DNA of 64,000 bases from an uncultured Sphingomonadaceae bacterium (GTDB lineage Bacteria; Pseudomonadota; Alphaproteobacteria; Sphingomonadales; Sphingomonadaceae), in NCBI GenBank assembly GCA_947488625.1, contig CANKZR010000001.1, forward strand, positions 558,001 through 622,000. The letters run 5' to 3'. The notes beneath the pieces were generated by a model, which was not told the DNA's origin, searched no databases, and saw nothing but the letters and a program-made list of their open reading frames with translations. Below are positions 38,970 through 47,606 of the stretch, in pieces. Every line of letters starts with the position of its first letter. Within the stretch, counting starts at the first letter, position 1. Position numbers and translations under genes: made by a program.

Positions 38970-39025
38970 CCCTGTTGCGATGATCTATGTTAATTATCGC
39001 TACGATAATCGTCATCGCAACAGGG
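38970..39025. promoter_or_regulatory. Nested palindromes upstream of the small membrane protein gene
   Basis: A perfect 14-bp inverted repeat (CCCTGTTGCGATGA at 38970-38983, its complement at 39012-39025) encloses a second perfect one (ATTATCG-CTA-CGATAAT, 38993-39009). The outer right arm runs into the ribosome-binding site GGGGAG of the gene at 39037. It could be an operator pair for the PadR protein, a padR transcript terminator, or an RNA switch hiding the ribosome-binding site. Confidence 0.6.
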
Positions 39026-39036
39026 GAGACTTGCAT

Positions 39037-39474
39037 ATGGCTATCATGGGACGACCCGCCACGCCCTGGCACTTCTGGGTGGTAAGTATTCTGGCTCTTA
39101 TCTGGAATGGCTTCGGTGCATTCGACTACCTGATGACGCAGACACGCAACGAAGCGTACATGTCGGCATTCACTCCCGAACAGCTCGATTATTTCTATGC
39201 CTTCCCATGGTGGATGGAGGCGCTCTGGGCCATTGGCGTCTGGTTCGCCCTGCTGGGCGCCGTGCTGCTTTTGCTTCGCAGCCGGTTTGCCGTCTACGGC
39301 TTTGTTCTGGGTCTTGTCGGGCTTGCCGGATCCTCGGCCTACCAGTTTATCAATCCGGCTCCCGAAGGGGTGCTGGATGGAACAGGCCTGATCATGACCG
39401 TCGTGATCTGGATCAGCCAGATACTGCTGCTGCTCTACGCGCTGGCGATGTCGCGCAGGCGGGTTTTACGCTGA
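39037..39474 (+). CDS. Small four-helix membrane protein
   Basis: From the ATG at 39037 (GGGGAG nine bases upstream) the product has 145 residues with four hydrophobic helices. The first helix includes the pattern WHFWVVSILALIWNGFGAFDYLMTQ, a start typical of a sphingomonad family of uncharacterised membrane proteins. An extracellular loop carries YMSAFTPEQLDYFYAFPWWMEA. It lies downstream of the PadR gene behind a strong palindromic region and is its probable target. Its 3' end overlaps the convergent glycosyltransferase gene by nine bases. Confidence 0.8.
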   Translation: MAIMGRPATPWHFWVVSILALIWNGFGAFDYLMTQTRNEAYMSAFTPEQLDYFYAFPWWMEALWAIGVWFALLGAVLLLLRSRFAVYGFVLGLVGLAGSSAYQFINPAPEGVLDGTGLIMTVVIWISQILLLLYALAMSRRRVLR

Positions 39475-40632
39475 CGCTGCCTTGTCCGGCCGCCGCTGTT
39501 CGATCAGTCGCAGGTAAGTTTCCGCCACCGCACCGTTGATCGCATCCCAGTCGAATTCATCGGCGCGGTTCGCGCCTGCCTGTCCGTGCGACCTGCGCAG
39601 ATCGGGATTGTCCGAATACGTGGACAGTTTTTGGACATAGGCGGCAACGTCGCGCGGCGGCACCAGATAACCCGTCTCGCCATCCACCACGAGGCTGGAC
39701 GCACCCGTCGCATCAGCTGCCACAACCGGCACGCCGCAGGCCATCGCCTCAAGAGTTACATTGCCGAAAGTCTCTGTAACAGAAGGGTTCAGCAACACGT
39801 CCATGCTGGCGACTGCCCGGCCCAGCTCGCGTCCTTGCTGAAAGCCGACGAATTTCGCTTCGGGCACCTTCTCGGCGAAGAAATCCTTCGCCGGCCCCTC
39901 TCCGATCACGAGAACCTGGTGAGGCACGTTCCGCTTGCGCAATTCGACCATTGTTTCAGCAAATATGTCGATGCCCTTTTCCAGCACCAGACGACCCAGG
40001 AAGCCAATCGCCATGTCATCGTCGGCAATACCCAGGGCGCGGCGCCATTGCAGATCGCGCTGATGTGGGGTGAATATCCCGCGATCGACCCCGCGCGACC
40101 ATGTTCCGATATCGTCATGCATTCCCTGCTCGCGCAGTTCGGCAATCATGCTGGCGGAAGGTGCAACGATAGCATCGCAACGCTTGTAGAAACGTCGAAG
40201 CAGAGCGACGAACACCGGTTCCACGAAACCAAATCCGTAGTAACGTGGGTATGTCTCGAACCGGGTATGCACGCTGGCGAGTACCGGAATTCCATGCGCG
40301 CGTGCCCAGGTCAGTGCGCGATGGCCGGCGACGTCCGGGCTGGAAAGGTGCACGATGTGGGGATCGAACCGGGCAAGATCCTCCTTGATCTGCGCGCCAA
40401 GTCCGGTGGAAAACTGGTATTCCCCGCGACCGGGGATCGGTACCGAAGGCAAGCTGACGAGCTCGCCCGCGGGTTCGAAGGCGGGGGTATCCGTGGTGGG
40501 GGAATAGACGCGTACCTGTGCGCCATGGCGCAAAAGGTAATCCACCAGCCGGTTGAGCGCCTGGTTCGCGCCATCGCGAACGTAGTTGTAGTTGCCGCTG
40601 AACAGGGCCACGCGCAGGTCCGAACTTCTCAT
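39466..40632 (-). CDS. Glycosyltransferase family 1 (GT4-type)
   Basis: A 388-residue GT-B enzyme from the ATG at 40632. The N-terminal domain opens with VALFSGNYNYVRDGANQAL, and SVHTRFETYPRYYG lies near residue 125. The C-terminal donor domain has GFLGRLVLEKGIDIF, VLIGEGP and the conserved glutamate motif NPSVTETFGNVTLEAMACGVPVV. The overall pattern is close to GDP-mannose or UDP-sugar dependent lipid glycosyltransferases (MgtA or SqdX-like). The acceptor is unknown; glycolipid synthesis would suit an organism of this type. Confidence 0.87.
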   Translation of the reverse strand: MRSSDLRVALFSGNYNYVRDGANQALNRLVDYLLRHGAQVRVYSPTTDTPAFEPAGELVSLPSVPIPGRGEYQFSTGLGAQIKEDLARFDPHIVHLSSPDVAGHRALTWARAHGIPVLASVHTRFETYPRYYGFGFVEPVFVALLRRFYKRCDAIVAPSASMIAELREQGMHDDIGTWSRGVDRGIFTPHQRDLQWRRALGIADDDMAIGFLGRLVLEKGIDIFAETMVELRKRNVPHQVLVIGEGPAKDFFAEKVPEAKFVGFQQGRELGRAVASMDVLLNPSVTETFGNVTLEAMACGVPVVAADATGASSLVVDGETGYLVPPRDVAAYVQKLSTYSDNPDLRRSHGQAGANRADEFDWDAINGAVAETYLRLIEQRRPDKAASA

Positions 40633-40869
40633 CGTTGCAGCCCTTAATGGAGGCAATCCCGAATGGCGAGAGGGAGCGCGCGAAGTTCGCAGCCTTTAGG
40701 GCCAATTCCGCATCGCTCACGATGTACGAGGCATCTTCCACAGGTTGAGCAAATGCCAATGGACAGATTTGCGCGAAAGATGTCCGTCGCCCCGTCTGAT
40801 CGCCGGCACCGGACCAGCCATATCAGGTGATCGCGGAACAGCAAAAGGTTCGTCTGCGTTGGATGGACC

Positions 40870-41625
40870 ATGGAGCAGGGCGAAATTCTTGTCACCGCCG
40901 CCATGGCCAGTGGATTTATCGCGATTCACTTGCTCGTGCGCCGACTCCGGTTCCTGGATGTCACACCGCGCAGCGGCTGGCTCTCATTCGCGGGCGGCGT
41001 TGCCGTCGCCTATGTGTTTCTTCATGTCCTGCCCGATATCGCTGCACACCAGCGTGAATTCGCAGTCAGCATGGGCGTGGATGCCATGGCAGCTGAAAGC
41101 GTCATCTATTCGCTAACGCTGGCGGGCCTCGCCGCGTTCTACGGGCTGGAACGGGCGGTGAAGGTTAGTCGAGGCCAAAGTCGTGACGCGGGCGAGGGAG
41201 ACCGGATGCGCGATGACGTGCTCTATCTGCATCTTGTAACCTATGGCCTGTTCAACGCTTTGATCGGTTACCTCCTGCTGCACCGCGAGGAGGGCGGCGC
41301 ATGGTCACTGGGCCTGTATTTTATCGCGATGGGGCTGCACTTTCTTACCGCCGATTTCGGCATGCGGCAGGATCATCCCGAAGCCTACGACAGGCTGGGG
41401 AGATGGGTCATCAGCGCCGCCGTTGTGGCAGGCTGGGTGTTGGGGCTGACGGTGGATTTGTCGCCCGTGCTGATCGGCTGCCTGTTCGCATTCCTGGCAG
41501 GCGGCATAATCCTGAACGTGCTGAAGGAAGAATTGCCCGAAGAACGACAGAGCTTTTTCATGCCATTCGTACTGGGCGTCGTGCTGTATGCCGGATTGAT
41601 ACTGGCAGAGCGGCACTGGGCCTGA
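40870..41625 (+). CDS. ZIP-like multi-pass membrane protein
   Basis: The 251-residue protein has about eight hydrophobic helices and is arranged like ZIP metal transporters. The second helix ends in VAYVFLHVLPDIAAHQ, close to ZIP's FHLLPEA. The metal-site helix in ZIP (usually HNxPEG) appears here as LHFLTADFGM, with the histidine kept but the Asn-Glu pair lost. Function as a metal transporter is therefore doubtful. It is divergent from the glycosyltransferase with a 237-base gap. Confidence 0.65.
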   Translation: MEQGEILVTAAMASGFIAIHLLVRRLRFLDVTPRSGWLSFAGGVAVAYVFLHVLPDIAAHQREFAVSMGVDAMAAESVIYSLTLAGLAAFYGLERAVKVSRGQSRDAGEGDRMRDDVLYLHLVTYGLFNALIGYLLLHREEGGAWSLGLYFIAMGLHFLTADFGMRQDHPEAYDRLGRWVISAAVVAGWVLGLTVDLSPVLIGCLFAFLAGGIILNVLKEELPEERQSFFMPFVLGVVLYAGLILAERHWA

Positions 41626-41659
41626 GACTGTCGACCTGCCGCACGATACGACAGGCCGT

Positions 41660-41689
41660 GCATGGTGCCGGTCGATGCCAGCACCATGC
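41660..41689. terminator. Hairpin in a convergent gap
   Basis: Perfect 9-bp arms GCATGGTGC (41660-41668) and GCACCATGC (41681-41689) lie between the ends of the ZIP-like gene and typA. No T-run follows, so termination is only a likely role. Confidence 0.4.
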
Positions 41690-41741
41690 GCGCCCGTCAG
41701 ACAAAGCGGGAGAGGTTACTCGTTGCTGCCGCTTGTTTTAA

Positions 41742-43580
41742 TCAGTCCTTGTTCGACCGCTTGGCGCGCTTGCGCTCATGCGGGTCGAGGTGGACCTTGC
41801 GCAGGCGAATGCTCTGCGGGGTAACTTCCACGATCTCGTCATCGCCGATGTAGGCGATGGCCTGTTCCAGCGTCATCTTTCGGGGCGGGGTCAGGCGAAT
41901 ACCTTCGTCCTTGCCGCTGGCGCGGAAGTTGGTCAGCTGCTTGCTCTTCAGCGGGTTCACTTCCAGATCGTCAGGTTTGGCGTTCTCGCCAATGATCATG
42001 CCCTCGTACAGCTTCTCGCCCGGAGCGATGAACAGCACGCCGCGCTCTTCCAGCATGTTGAGTGCGTAGGCCTGCGCCTCGCCCATTTCCATGCTGATCA
42101 GCACGCCATTCTGACGACCGGCAATCTTGCCCTTGTAGGGGCCGTAGCTGTCGAACAGGCGGTTCATGATGCCCGTGCCGCGCGTGTCGGACAGGAATTC
42201 ACCGTGATAGCCGATCAGGCCGCGGCTTGGTGCGAGGAAGGTAAGACGCGTCTTGCCGCCGCCGCTGGGGCGCATGTCGGTCATCTCCGCCTTGCGGGTG
42301 GCCATCTTTTCCACAACCGTGCCGGAATATTCCTCGTCCACGTCGACGACGACGGTTTCGTACGGCTCCATGCGCTGGCCGTTCTCTTCCTTGTAAAGAA
42401 CGCGCGGACGGCTGATGGAAAGCTCGAAGCCTTCGCGACGCAGGGTTTCAATCACCACGCCAAGCTGCAATTCGCCGCGACCCGCCACTTCGAAGGCGTC
42501 CTTGCCCTCGGCTTCGGTGATACGGATGGCCACGTTGCCTTCGGCTTCGCGTTCCAGACGTTCGCGGATGACCCGGCTTTGCACCTTGTCGCCTTCACGA
42601 CCAGCGTAAGGACTGTCGTTTACGGCAAAGGTCATGCTGAGGGTAGGCGGATCGATCGGCTGGGCGTGGATCGGCACGCTGACATGCGGGGCGCACAGCG
42701 TGTTGGAAACGGTTGCCTCGGTAAGGCCCGCAATTGCCACGATGTCGCCCGCCTTGGCATGCAGCACGGGTTCGCGTTCCAGGCCATTGTAGGCGAAAAC
42801 CTTGGTGGCGCGACCGGATTCGACCAGGTTGCCGTTCACGTCCAGCGCCTTGATCGGCATGCCAGTTTCCAGGCGACCGCTCTCGATGCGGCCGGTCAGG
42901 ATACGACCGAGAAAGGCATCACGGTCAAGCAGGGTGGCGAGCATGGCGAAATCACCATCGGGATCGAGGTCCGGCGCAGGAACGTGGCTGACGATCAGTT
43001 CGAACAGCGGGATCAGGTTGCCTTCGCGCGCATCGATGTCCTCGCTCGCATAGCCGGAACGGCCCGAGGCGTAGAGCACGGGGAAATCCAGCTGCTCGTC
43101 GTTTGCATCGAGGTTCACGAACAGGTCGAACACCTCGTCCAGCACTTCGGCAGCACGGGCGTCCTGGCGGTCGATCTTGTTGACGACGACGATGGGCTTC
43201 AGGCCAAGGCCCAGTGCCTTGCCGGTCACGAACTTGGTCTGCGGCATCGGGCCTTCGGCGGCGTCCACCAGCAGGATCACGCCATCGACCATGCTCAAGA
43301 TTCGCTCCACCTCGGCGCCGAAGTCGGCGTGGCCAGGGGTGTCGACTATGTTGATGTGGTAATTCTGCTGGCCACCCGGAGGTGCCCATTCCACGCTGGT
43401 AGGCTTGGCAAGAATGGTGATCCCGCGTTCCTGTTCCAGTTCGTTGGAATCCATTGCGCGTTCTTCCACGCGCTCGTTCTCACGAAAGGTGCCGGACTGG
43501 CGGAAGAGCTGGTCGACAAGAGTGGTCTTGCCATGGTCGACGTGGGCGATGATCGCCACGTTGCGAAGGGGGGCGGACAT
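41742..43580 (-). CDS. typA: Translational GTPase TypA/BipA
   Basis: TypA is a ribosome-associated GTPase related to EF-G that is needed in stress and cold. The 612-residue protein starts with [19 protein letters not shown] (G1), then [10 protein letters not shown] (G2), DTPGHADFG (G3), [10 protein letters not shown] (G4) and a SGRSG-type G5. Domain II (about 200-300), the EF-G-like domain III and the TypA-specific C-terminal domain ([20 protein letters not shown]) all look intact. It stands alone, divergent from the TonB receptor gene. Confidence 0.97.
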   Translation of the reverse strand: MSAPLRNVAIIAHVDHGKTTLVDQLFRQSGTFRENERVEERAMDSNELEQERGITILAKPTSVEWAPPGGQQNYHINIVDTPGHADFGAEVERILSMVDGVILLVDAAEGPMPQTKFVTGKALGLGLKPIVVVNKIDRQDARAAEVLDEVFDLFVNLDANDEQLDFPVLYASGRSGYASEDIDAREGNLIPLFELIVSHVPAPDLDPDGDFAMLATLLDRDAFLGRILTGRIESGRLETGMPIKALDVNGNLVESGRATKVFAYNGLEREPVLHAKAGDIVAIAGLTEATVSNTLCAPHVSVPIHAQPIDPPTLSMTFAVNDSPYAGREGDKVQSRVIRERLEREAEGNVAIRITEAEGKDAFEVAGRGELQLGVVIETLRREGFELSISRPRVLYKEENGQRMEPYETVVVDVDEEYSGTVVEKMATRKAEMTDMRPSGGGKTRLTFLAPSRGLIGYHGEFLSDTRGTGIMNRLFDSYGPYKGKIAGRQNGVLISMEMGEAQAYALNMLEERGVLFIAPGEKLYEGMIIGENAKPDDLEVNPLKSKQLTNFRASGKDEGIRLTPPRKMTLEQAIAYIGDDEIVEVTPQSIRLRKVHLDPHERKRAKRSNKD

Positions 43581-43883
43581 GATCTGTGGTTTCCTGGATT
43601 ACGGCGGGCGCTCAATGCTGCACCTGCGAATTGGCGCGCCGATAGCCTAAGACACGCTTCGCCGCAAGCGTATCCGGGCCGATTTGCTTGACGTATACGT
43701 TAGACCCCTCCATGTTGCGCGAATGATACACCGGCGGTTTGTTCGCCTGTCTTCTGGTAAACTCGCGATTGTGCGATGCTTTTCCGCCCGGTATTACAAC
43801 GCAGCCTAGAAAGAGGTCGCTTGAAGTCCGTACGTCGCCGCAAGAACCGGGGCGCGGTCTTTAAGGGAGAGATGGAGAAATTA
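43581..43883. promoter_or_regulatory. Divergent gap between typA and the TonB receptor
   Basis: This 303-base region must hold promoters for both flanking genes. It contains the 10-bp perfect palindrome ACGTATACGT at 43691-43700, close to a TTGAC sequence. No Fur-box-like or riboswitch-like structure is evident. An in-frame extension of the receptor gene back to 43776 lacks a signal-peptide-like start and is not accepted. Confidence 0.4.
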
Positions 43884-46604
43884 ATGACCAGCATTACCGC
43901 CGGCTCCGCCGGTTTTTCGCGCAAGTGCCTTTGCGGCGTTGCCGCAATCGCGTTCATGGCTCCTGCTGTTGCCTATGCACAGGACGACCCTTCGGTAGGT
44001 GAAGCGCTTGAAGAAGCCGGTGTCGACGACACGGTCATCGACAATATCGCTTCGGGAAATGACATCGTTGTTACCGCAACGAAGCGCGAGCAGACCCTGC
44101 AGGAAATTCCGGTGGCCGTATCCGTCACCACTGCAGAGACGCTGGACCGCGAACAGATTCGCGACCTGAAGGATCTGCAGTCCGTCGTTCCCTCGCTGCG
44201 CGTTACGCAGCTGCAGAGCGCCGCCAACACCAACTTCATCATTCGCGGCTTCGGCAACGGTGCGAACAACGCCGGTATCGAGCCTTCCGTGGGCGTATTC
44301 ATCGATAACGTCTATCGCAGCCGCTCCGCCTCCCAGATCAGCGACCTGCCCAATGTCAGCCGCATCGAAGTGCTGCGCGGGCCGCAGTCCACGCTGTTCG
44401 GCAAGAATGCCTCGGCGGGCATCATCTCGATTGTCACCACGCCGCCCTCCTTCTCCCTCGAAGGTTCGGCAGAGGTTTCTTACGGCAATTACGATGCCAT
44501 GGTTGCCCGTGGCTATATCAGCGGCCCGCTGAGCGAAAATGTTGCTGCCAGCTTCGCCGCTGGCATCAACAAGCGTGACGGGTACAACTTCGATCCCGTA
44601 TCCGACACGACCACCAACGAGCGTGACCGCTGGTTCGTGCGCGGCCAGTTGCTGTTCGACAATGCCGACAACTTCAGCGCCCGCATCATCGCCGATTACG
44701 ATCGGATCGACGAGAACTGCTGCGGCGTCGTGAATGTGCAGCCGTCTTCCTTCACGCAGGCCATTCAGGCCGTGGGCGGCCGGGTGAACGCGCCTTCGGA
44801 AGCATTCGACGGCATCGTCTACAACAACTTCCCGTCTACCAACGATGTCCAGAACTACGGCCTTTCGGCCGAGCTGAACTACGATGTGACCCGTGATGTC
44901 ACGCTGACCTCGATCACTGCCTACCGCGAAACGCGCGGTGATTTCGGTCAGGATGTGGACTTTACTGGCGGCGATCTGTTGCAACGCTTCAATGATCAGG
45001 CGCTGGACACCTTCACCCAGGAATTCCGCGTCTCCGGTGACTGGGATCGGCTCAGCGCGCTGGCCGGTGTCTTCTATTTCAACGAGTCGGTGATCGAGGA
45101 CCAGACCGTCCGCTACGGTGACGATTTCCGCCCCTTTGCCAACGTGCTGACCAACCAGTTACTCGGCCAGTCGCTGACCCAGGCCGAGGGCCTGATCGGC
45201 GCGCTGTCGGGCAATCCGGCGCAGTTCATCGGCACCTTCTTTGCGCCAGGCGTAGTGGAACAAGGGCAGTTCACGCTCGACAACGAAGCCCTGTCGCTGT
45301 TCGCTCAGGCCGACTTCGAGATCGTCGAAGGTCTTACGCTGACTCTTGGCGGCAACTACACGATGGACGAGAAGGTCGGCACGACCGACTACCAGTCGTT
45401 CGGTACCTTCTCGAACATCGACCTTGTCCAGGTAGGCAACAGGGCCATCGTGGCGCAGGGTATCGCCGATCAGGTTGGCGCGGCACTAATGCTGGGTCGT
45501 CCTGCATCGCAGGCAGAGATCCAGGCGTTTGCTACCGGCCAAAGCCCGGCGGGCGCTGCAGGTGCGGCGGCATTCCCCCAGATTCAGGCAGGCGTGCAGG
45601 CATTTGCTAATGCCAACGACACCAACCCGGCGGTAAACCCCCTGCTGCAGGCGCAGGCCTTGCAGAACTTCCCGCGCTTCGTGAACATCCCGAACGTGGT
45701 GGAAAGCGGCGAGACGGACGACAACGAGTTCTCCTACACCGCGCGTCTGGCCTACGATATCAATCCTGACCTCAACATCTACGCAAGCTACGCGACGGGC
45801 TTCAAGGCCAGTTCTTTTGCCCTGAGCCGTGACAGCCGTCCGGCACCGGGCGATGCGGCGGCCCTGGCTGCGGCGGGTCTGCTGCGAACCAACCAGACCT
45901 TCGGCAGCCGCTTTGCAGGACCTGAAGAATCAAAGGTGATCGAGGTTGGCCTGAAGGGCAACTGGGGTGACTATTCGGCGAACCTGACGGGCTTCCGTCA
46001 GGACATCGATGGCTTCCAGTCCAACGTCTTCACCGGCACCGGCTTCTTCCTGGCCAACGCCGGCAAGCAGCGCACCTACGGCGTGGAGTTCGAAAGCACG
46101 GCCAACCCGGTCGATCCGCTGACGCTCAGCCTGGCTGTCACGTGGCTGGATCCGAGCTACGAAAGCTTCCCGCTTTCCCCGTTCGGTGACATTTCCGGCA
46201 CGACGCCTGCCGGTATTCCCGAATGGACCGTCGTGGTCGGTGGCCAGTATGCGCAGCCGATGGGCAATGGCGATGAACTGATCCTGCGTTCAACCTACTC
46301 CTACGAATCCGAAGTGCAGATCGTGGACGGCCTGCCGGGCTTCCTCGATGCGACGCTGCCCGACGGTGGACAGGCCCAGGCCATTGCTGCTGCGCAACCT
46401 TTCACCCGCCAAGTGGACGAACTTTCGGCCTCGCTGACCTACGTGTTCGACGCGGCAGGTCTGGAACTGTCGGTGTGGGGTCGTAACCTGCTGGACGACC
46501 GGTATTTCCTCTCGCTGTTCGATTCCCCTGCGCAGCCCGGTTCGATCTCGGCCTATCCGAACCAGCCGCGTACATACGGCGCAACGGCGAAACTTCGCTT
46601 CTAA
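43884..46604 (+). CDS. TonB-dependent outer-membrane receptor
   Basis: About 906 residues from the ATG at 43884, which has GGAGA at good distance; the ATG at 43872 is possible. A signal peptide ends at AVAYAQ, and a TonB-box-like NDIVVTATKREQ follows near residue 55. The plug domain (QEIPVAVSVTTAETL to GIISIVTTPP) precedes the 22-strand barrel, which ends in the aromatic C-terminal strand TYGATAKLRF. It belongs to the large sphingomonad receptor group that imports glycans, siderophores or aromatic compounds. The ligand cannot be read from sequence. A CC pair occurs in DENCCGVVN. Confidence 0.93.
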   Translation: MTSITAGSAGFSRKCLCGVAAIAFMAPAVAYAQDDPSVGEALEEAGVDDTVIDNIASGNDIVVTATKREQTLQEIPVAVSVTTAETLDREQIRDLKDLQSVVPSLRVTQLQSAANTNFIIRGFGNGANNAGIEPSVGVFIDNVYRSRSASQISDLPNVSRIEVLRGPQSTLFGKNASAGIISIVTTPPSFSLEGSAEVSYGNYDAMVARGYISGPLSENVAASFAAGINKRDGYNFDPVSDTTTNERDRWFVRGQLLFDNADNFSARIIADYDRIDENCCGVVNVQPSSFTQAIQAVGGRVNAPSEAFDGIVYNNFPSTNDVQNYGLSAELNYDVTRDVTLTSITAYRETRGDFGQDVDFTGGDLLQRFNDQALDTFTQEFRVSGDWDRLSALAGVFYFNESVIEDQTVRYGDDFRPFANVLTNQLLGQSLTQAEGLIGALSGNPAQFIGTFFAPGVVEQGQFTLDNEALSLFAQADFEIVEGLTLTLGGNYTMDEKVGTTDYQSFGTFSNIDLVQVGNRAIVAQGIADQVGAALMLGRPASQAEIQAFATGQSPAGAAGAAAFPQIQAGVQAFANANDTNPAVNPLLQAQALQNFPRFVNIPNVVESGETDDNEFSYTARLAYDINPDLNIYASYATGFKASSFALSRDSRPAPGDAAALAAAGLLRTNQTFGSRFAGPEESKVIEVGLKGNWGDYSANLTGFRQDIDGFQSNVFTGTGFFLANAGKQRTYGVEFESTANPVDPLTLSLAVTWLDPSYESFPLSPFGDISGTTPAGIPEWTVVVGGQYAQPMGNGDELILRSTYSYESEVQIVDGLPGFLDATLPDGGQAQAIAAAQPFTRQVDELSASLTYVFDAAGLELSVWGRNLLDDRYFLSLFDSPAQPGSISAYPNQPRTYGATAKLRF

Positions 46605-46628
46605 GGCGAATGTTTCACTTAAATTTGG

Positions 46629-46660
46629 AAGGGGGGCCCTTCGCGGCCCCCTTTTTCTTG
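46629..46660 (+). terminator. Rho-independent terminator of the TonB receptor gene
   Basis: A GC-rich stem (AAGGGGGGCC with GGCCCCCTT, loop CTTCGC) runs directly into TTTTTCTT, 24 bases after the receptor stop codon. Confidence 0.88.
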
Positions 46661-46710
46661 CGTCCAGAACGGTTTCATGGTGCGATCAGATTGAACTGAC
46701 GGGGGAATTC

Positions 46711-47565
46711 ATGAATCTCAGTATTGGCAGCGTGCTTTCGCGCATGATGGATATGGTGCGGCAGCGCCTTGGTGCACTGGTCGGCCTCGCGGTGGTCTAT
46801 TTCGTGCTCCAGATCATTCTCAGCGTCGTGTTCGCAGGGGCGATCAGCGCCTCCATGATGACGATGGGAATGGGCGGCGCTTCGCCGATGGATGCGGGCT
46901 TCGGCATCGGCGTCATCCTTGGCGGGCTGGTGTTCTATGTCACCTTTCTGCTGCTGTATTTCGCGCAGTCTGTCGCGATGACGCACCACGCATCGCCCAT
47001 TCTGACGCCCGACTTCGGCCAGTCCTTCATGGTGGGCTTGAAAAGCCTGCCCACGCTGCTGGGCCTGACGTTGCTGATGATCGTTGCCTATATCGCATTT
47101 GCGATCGTGGCAGGGATTGCGGCTGTGCCCTTTGCCATGATGGGCGAAGCGGGTTCGCAGCTGTTCGCGGTGCTCCTGCTGATCGCTTCACTCTATCTCG
47201 CGTGCCGCCTCGCACTGGCGATCCCGGTAATCGCGGTGGATGAAGTGAAGAACCCGATCACTGCAATCAAGCGTTCCTGGGTTTTGACGCGCGGCAACGC
47301 GCTCAAGATATTCCTGGCCTTCCTCGTCTTTACCATCATTCTGATCGTGGCGCTGTTCGCGCTGTTCGCGGCCTTCGGCGGATCCATGGTCGCGCTGACT
47401 GATCCGGTAAGTGGCATGTCCGCGCTTGGCGGAGGCTTGGTCGTGGGCATGATCCTCGTCTTCATGCTTTTGATGATCGTCGTCTATGTCGTGATGACGG
47501 CATTCATGGCATCGCTCCATGCCTCTCTGGCAGGGCCGGAAACGGTCGCCGACACTTTCGGGTAG
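46711..47565 (+). CDS. Multi-pass membrane protein (YciC/GDPD-membrane-domain-like)
   Basis: A 284-residue protein with six hydrophobic segments, opening with the cytoplasmic SIGSVLSRMMDMVRQRLGAL. A conserved motif of the family is visible in CRLALAIPVIAVDEVKNPITAIKRSWVLTRGNALKIFLAFL near residue 165-205. That pattern is shared by YciC-like proteins and the membrane domain of glycerophosphodiester phosphodiesterases. No catalytic domain is attached. Function unknown. Its end is convergent with the ABC permease gene. Confidence 0.75.
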   Translation: MNLSIGSVLSRMMDMVRQRLGALVGLAVVYFVLQIILSVVFAGAISASMMTMGMGGASPMDAGFGIGVILGGLVFYVTFLLLYFAQSVAMTHHASPILTPDFGQSFMVGLKSLPTLLGLTLLMIVAYIAFAIVAGIAAVPFAMMGEAGSQLFAVLLLIASLYLACRLALAIPVIAVDEVKNPITAIKRSWVLTRGNALKIFLAFLVFTIILIVALFALFAAFGGSMVALTDPVSGMSALGGGLVVGMILVFMLLMIVVYVVMTAFMASLHASLAGPETVADTFG

Positions 47566-47606
47566 GGGCCCGTACTCGTAGCGGGCCGGCGGCTAGGCTC
47601 GCTCGG

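Noticed and set aside
41778-43691. A 637-codon plus-strand open frame
   Set aside because: It is the antisense shadow of typA, whose G motifs are unmistakable; the translation is His/Gly/Ala-rich without domain pattern.
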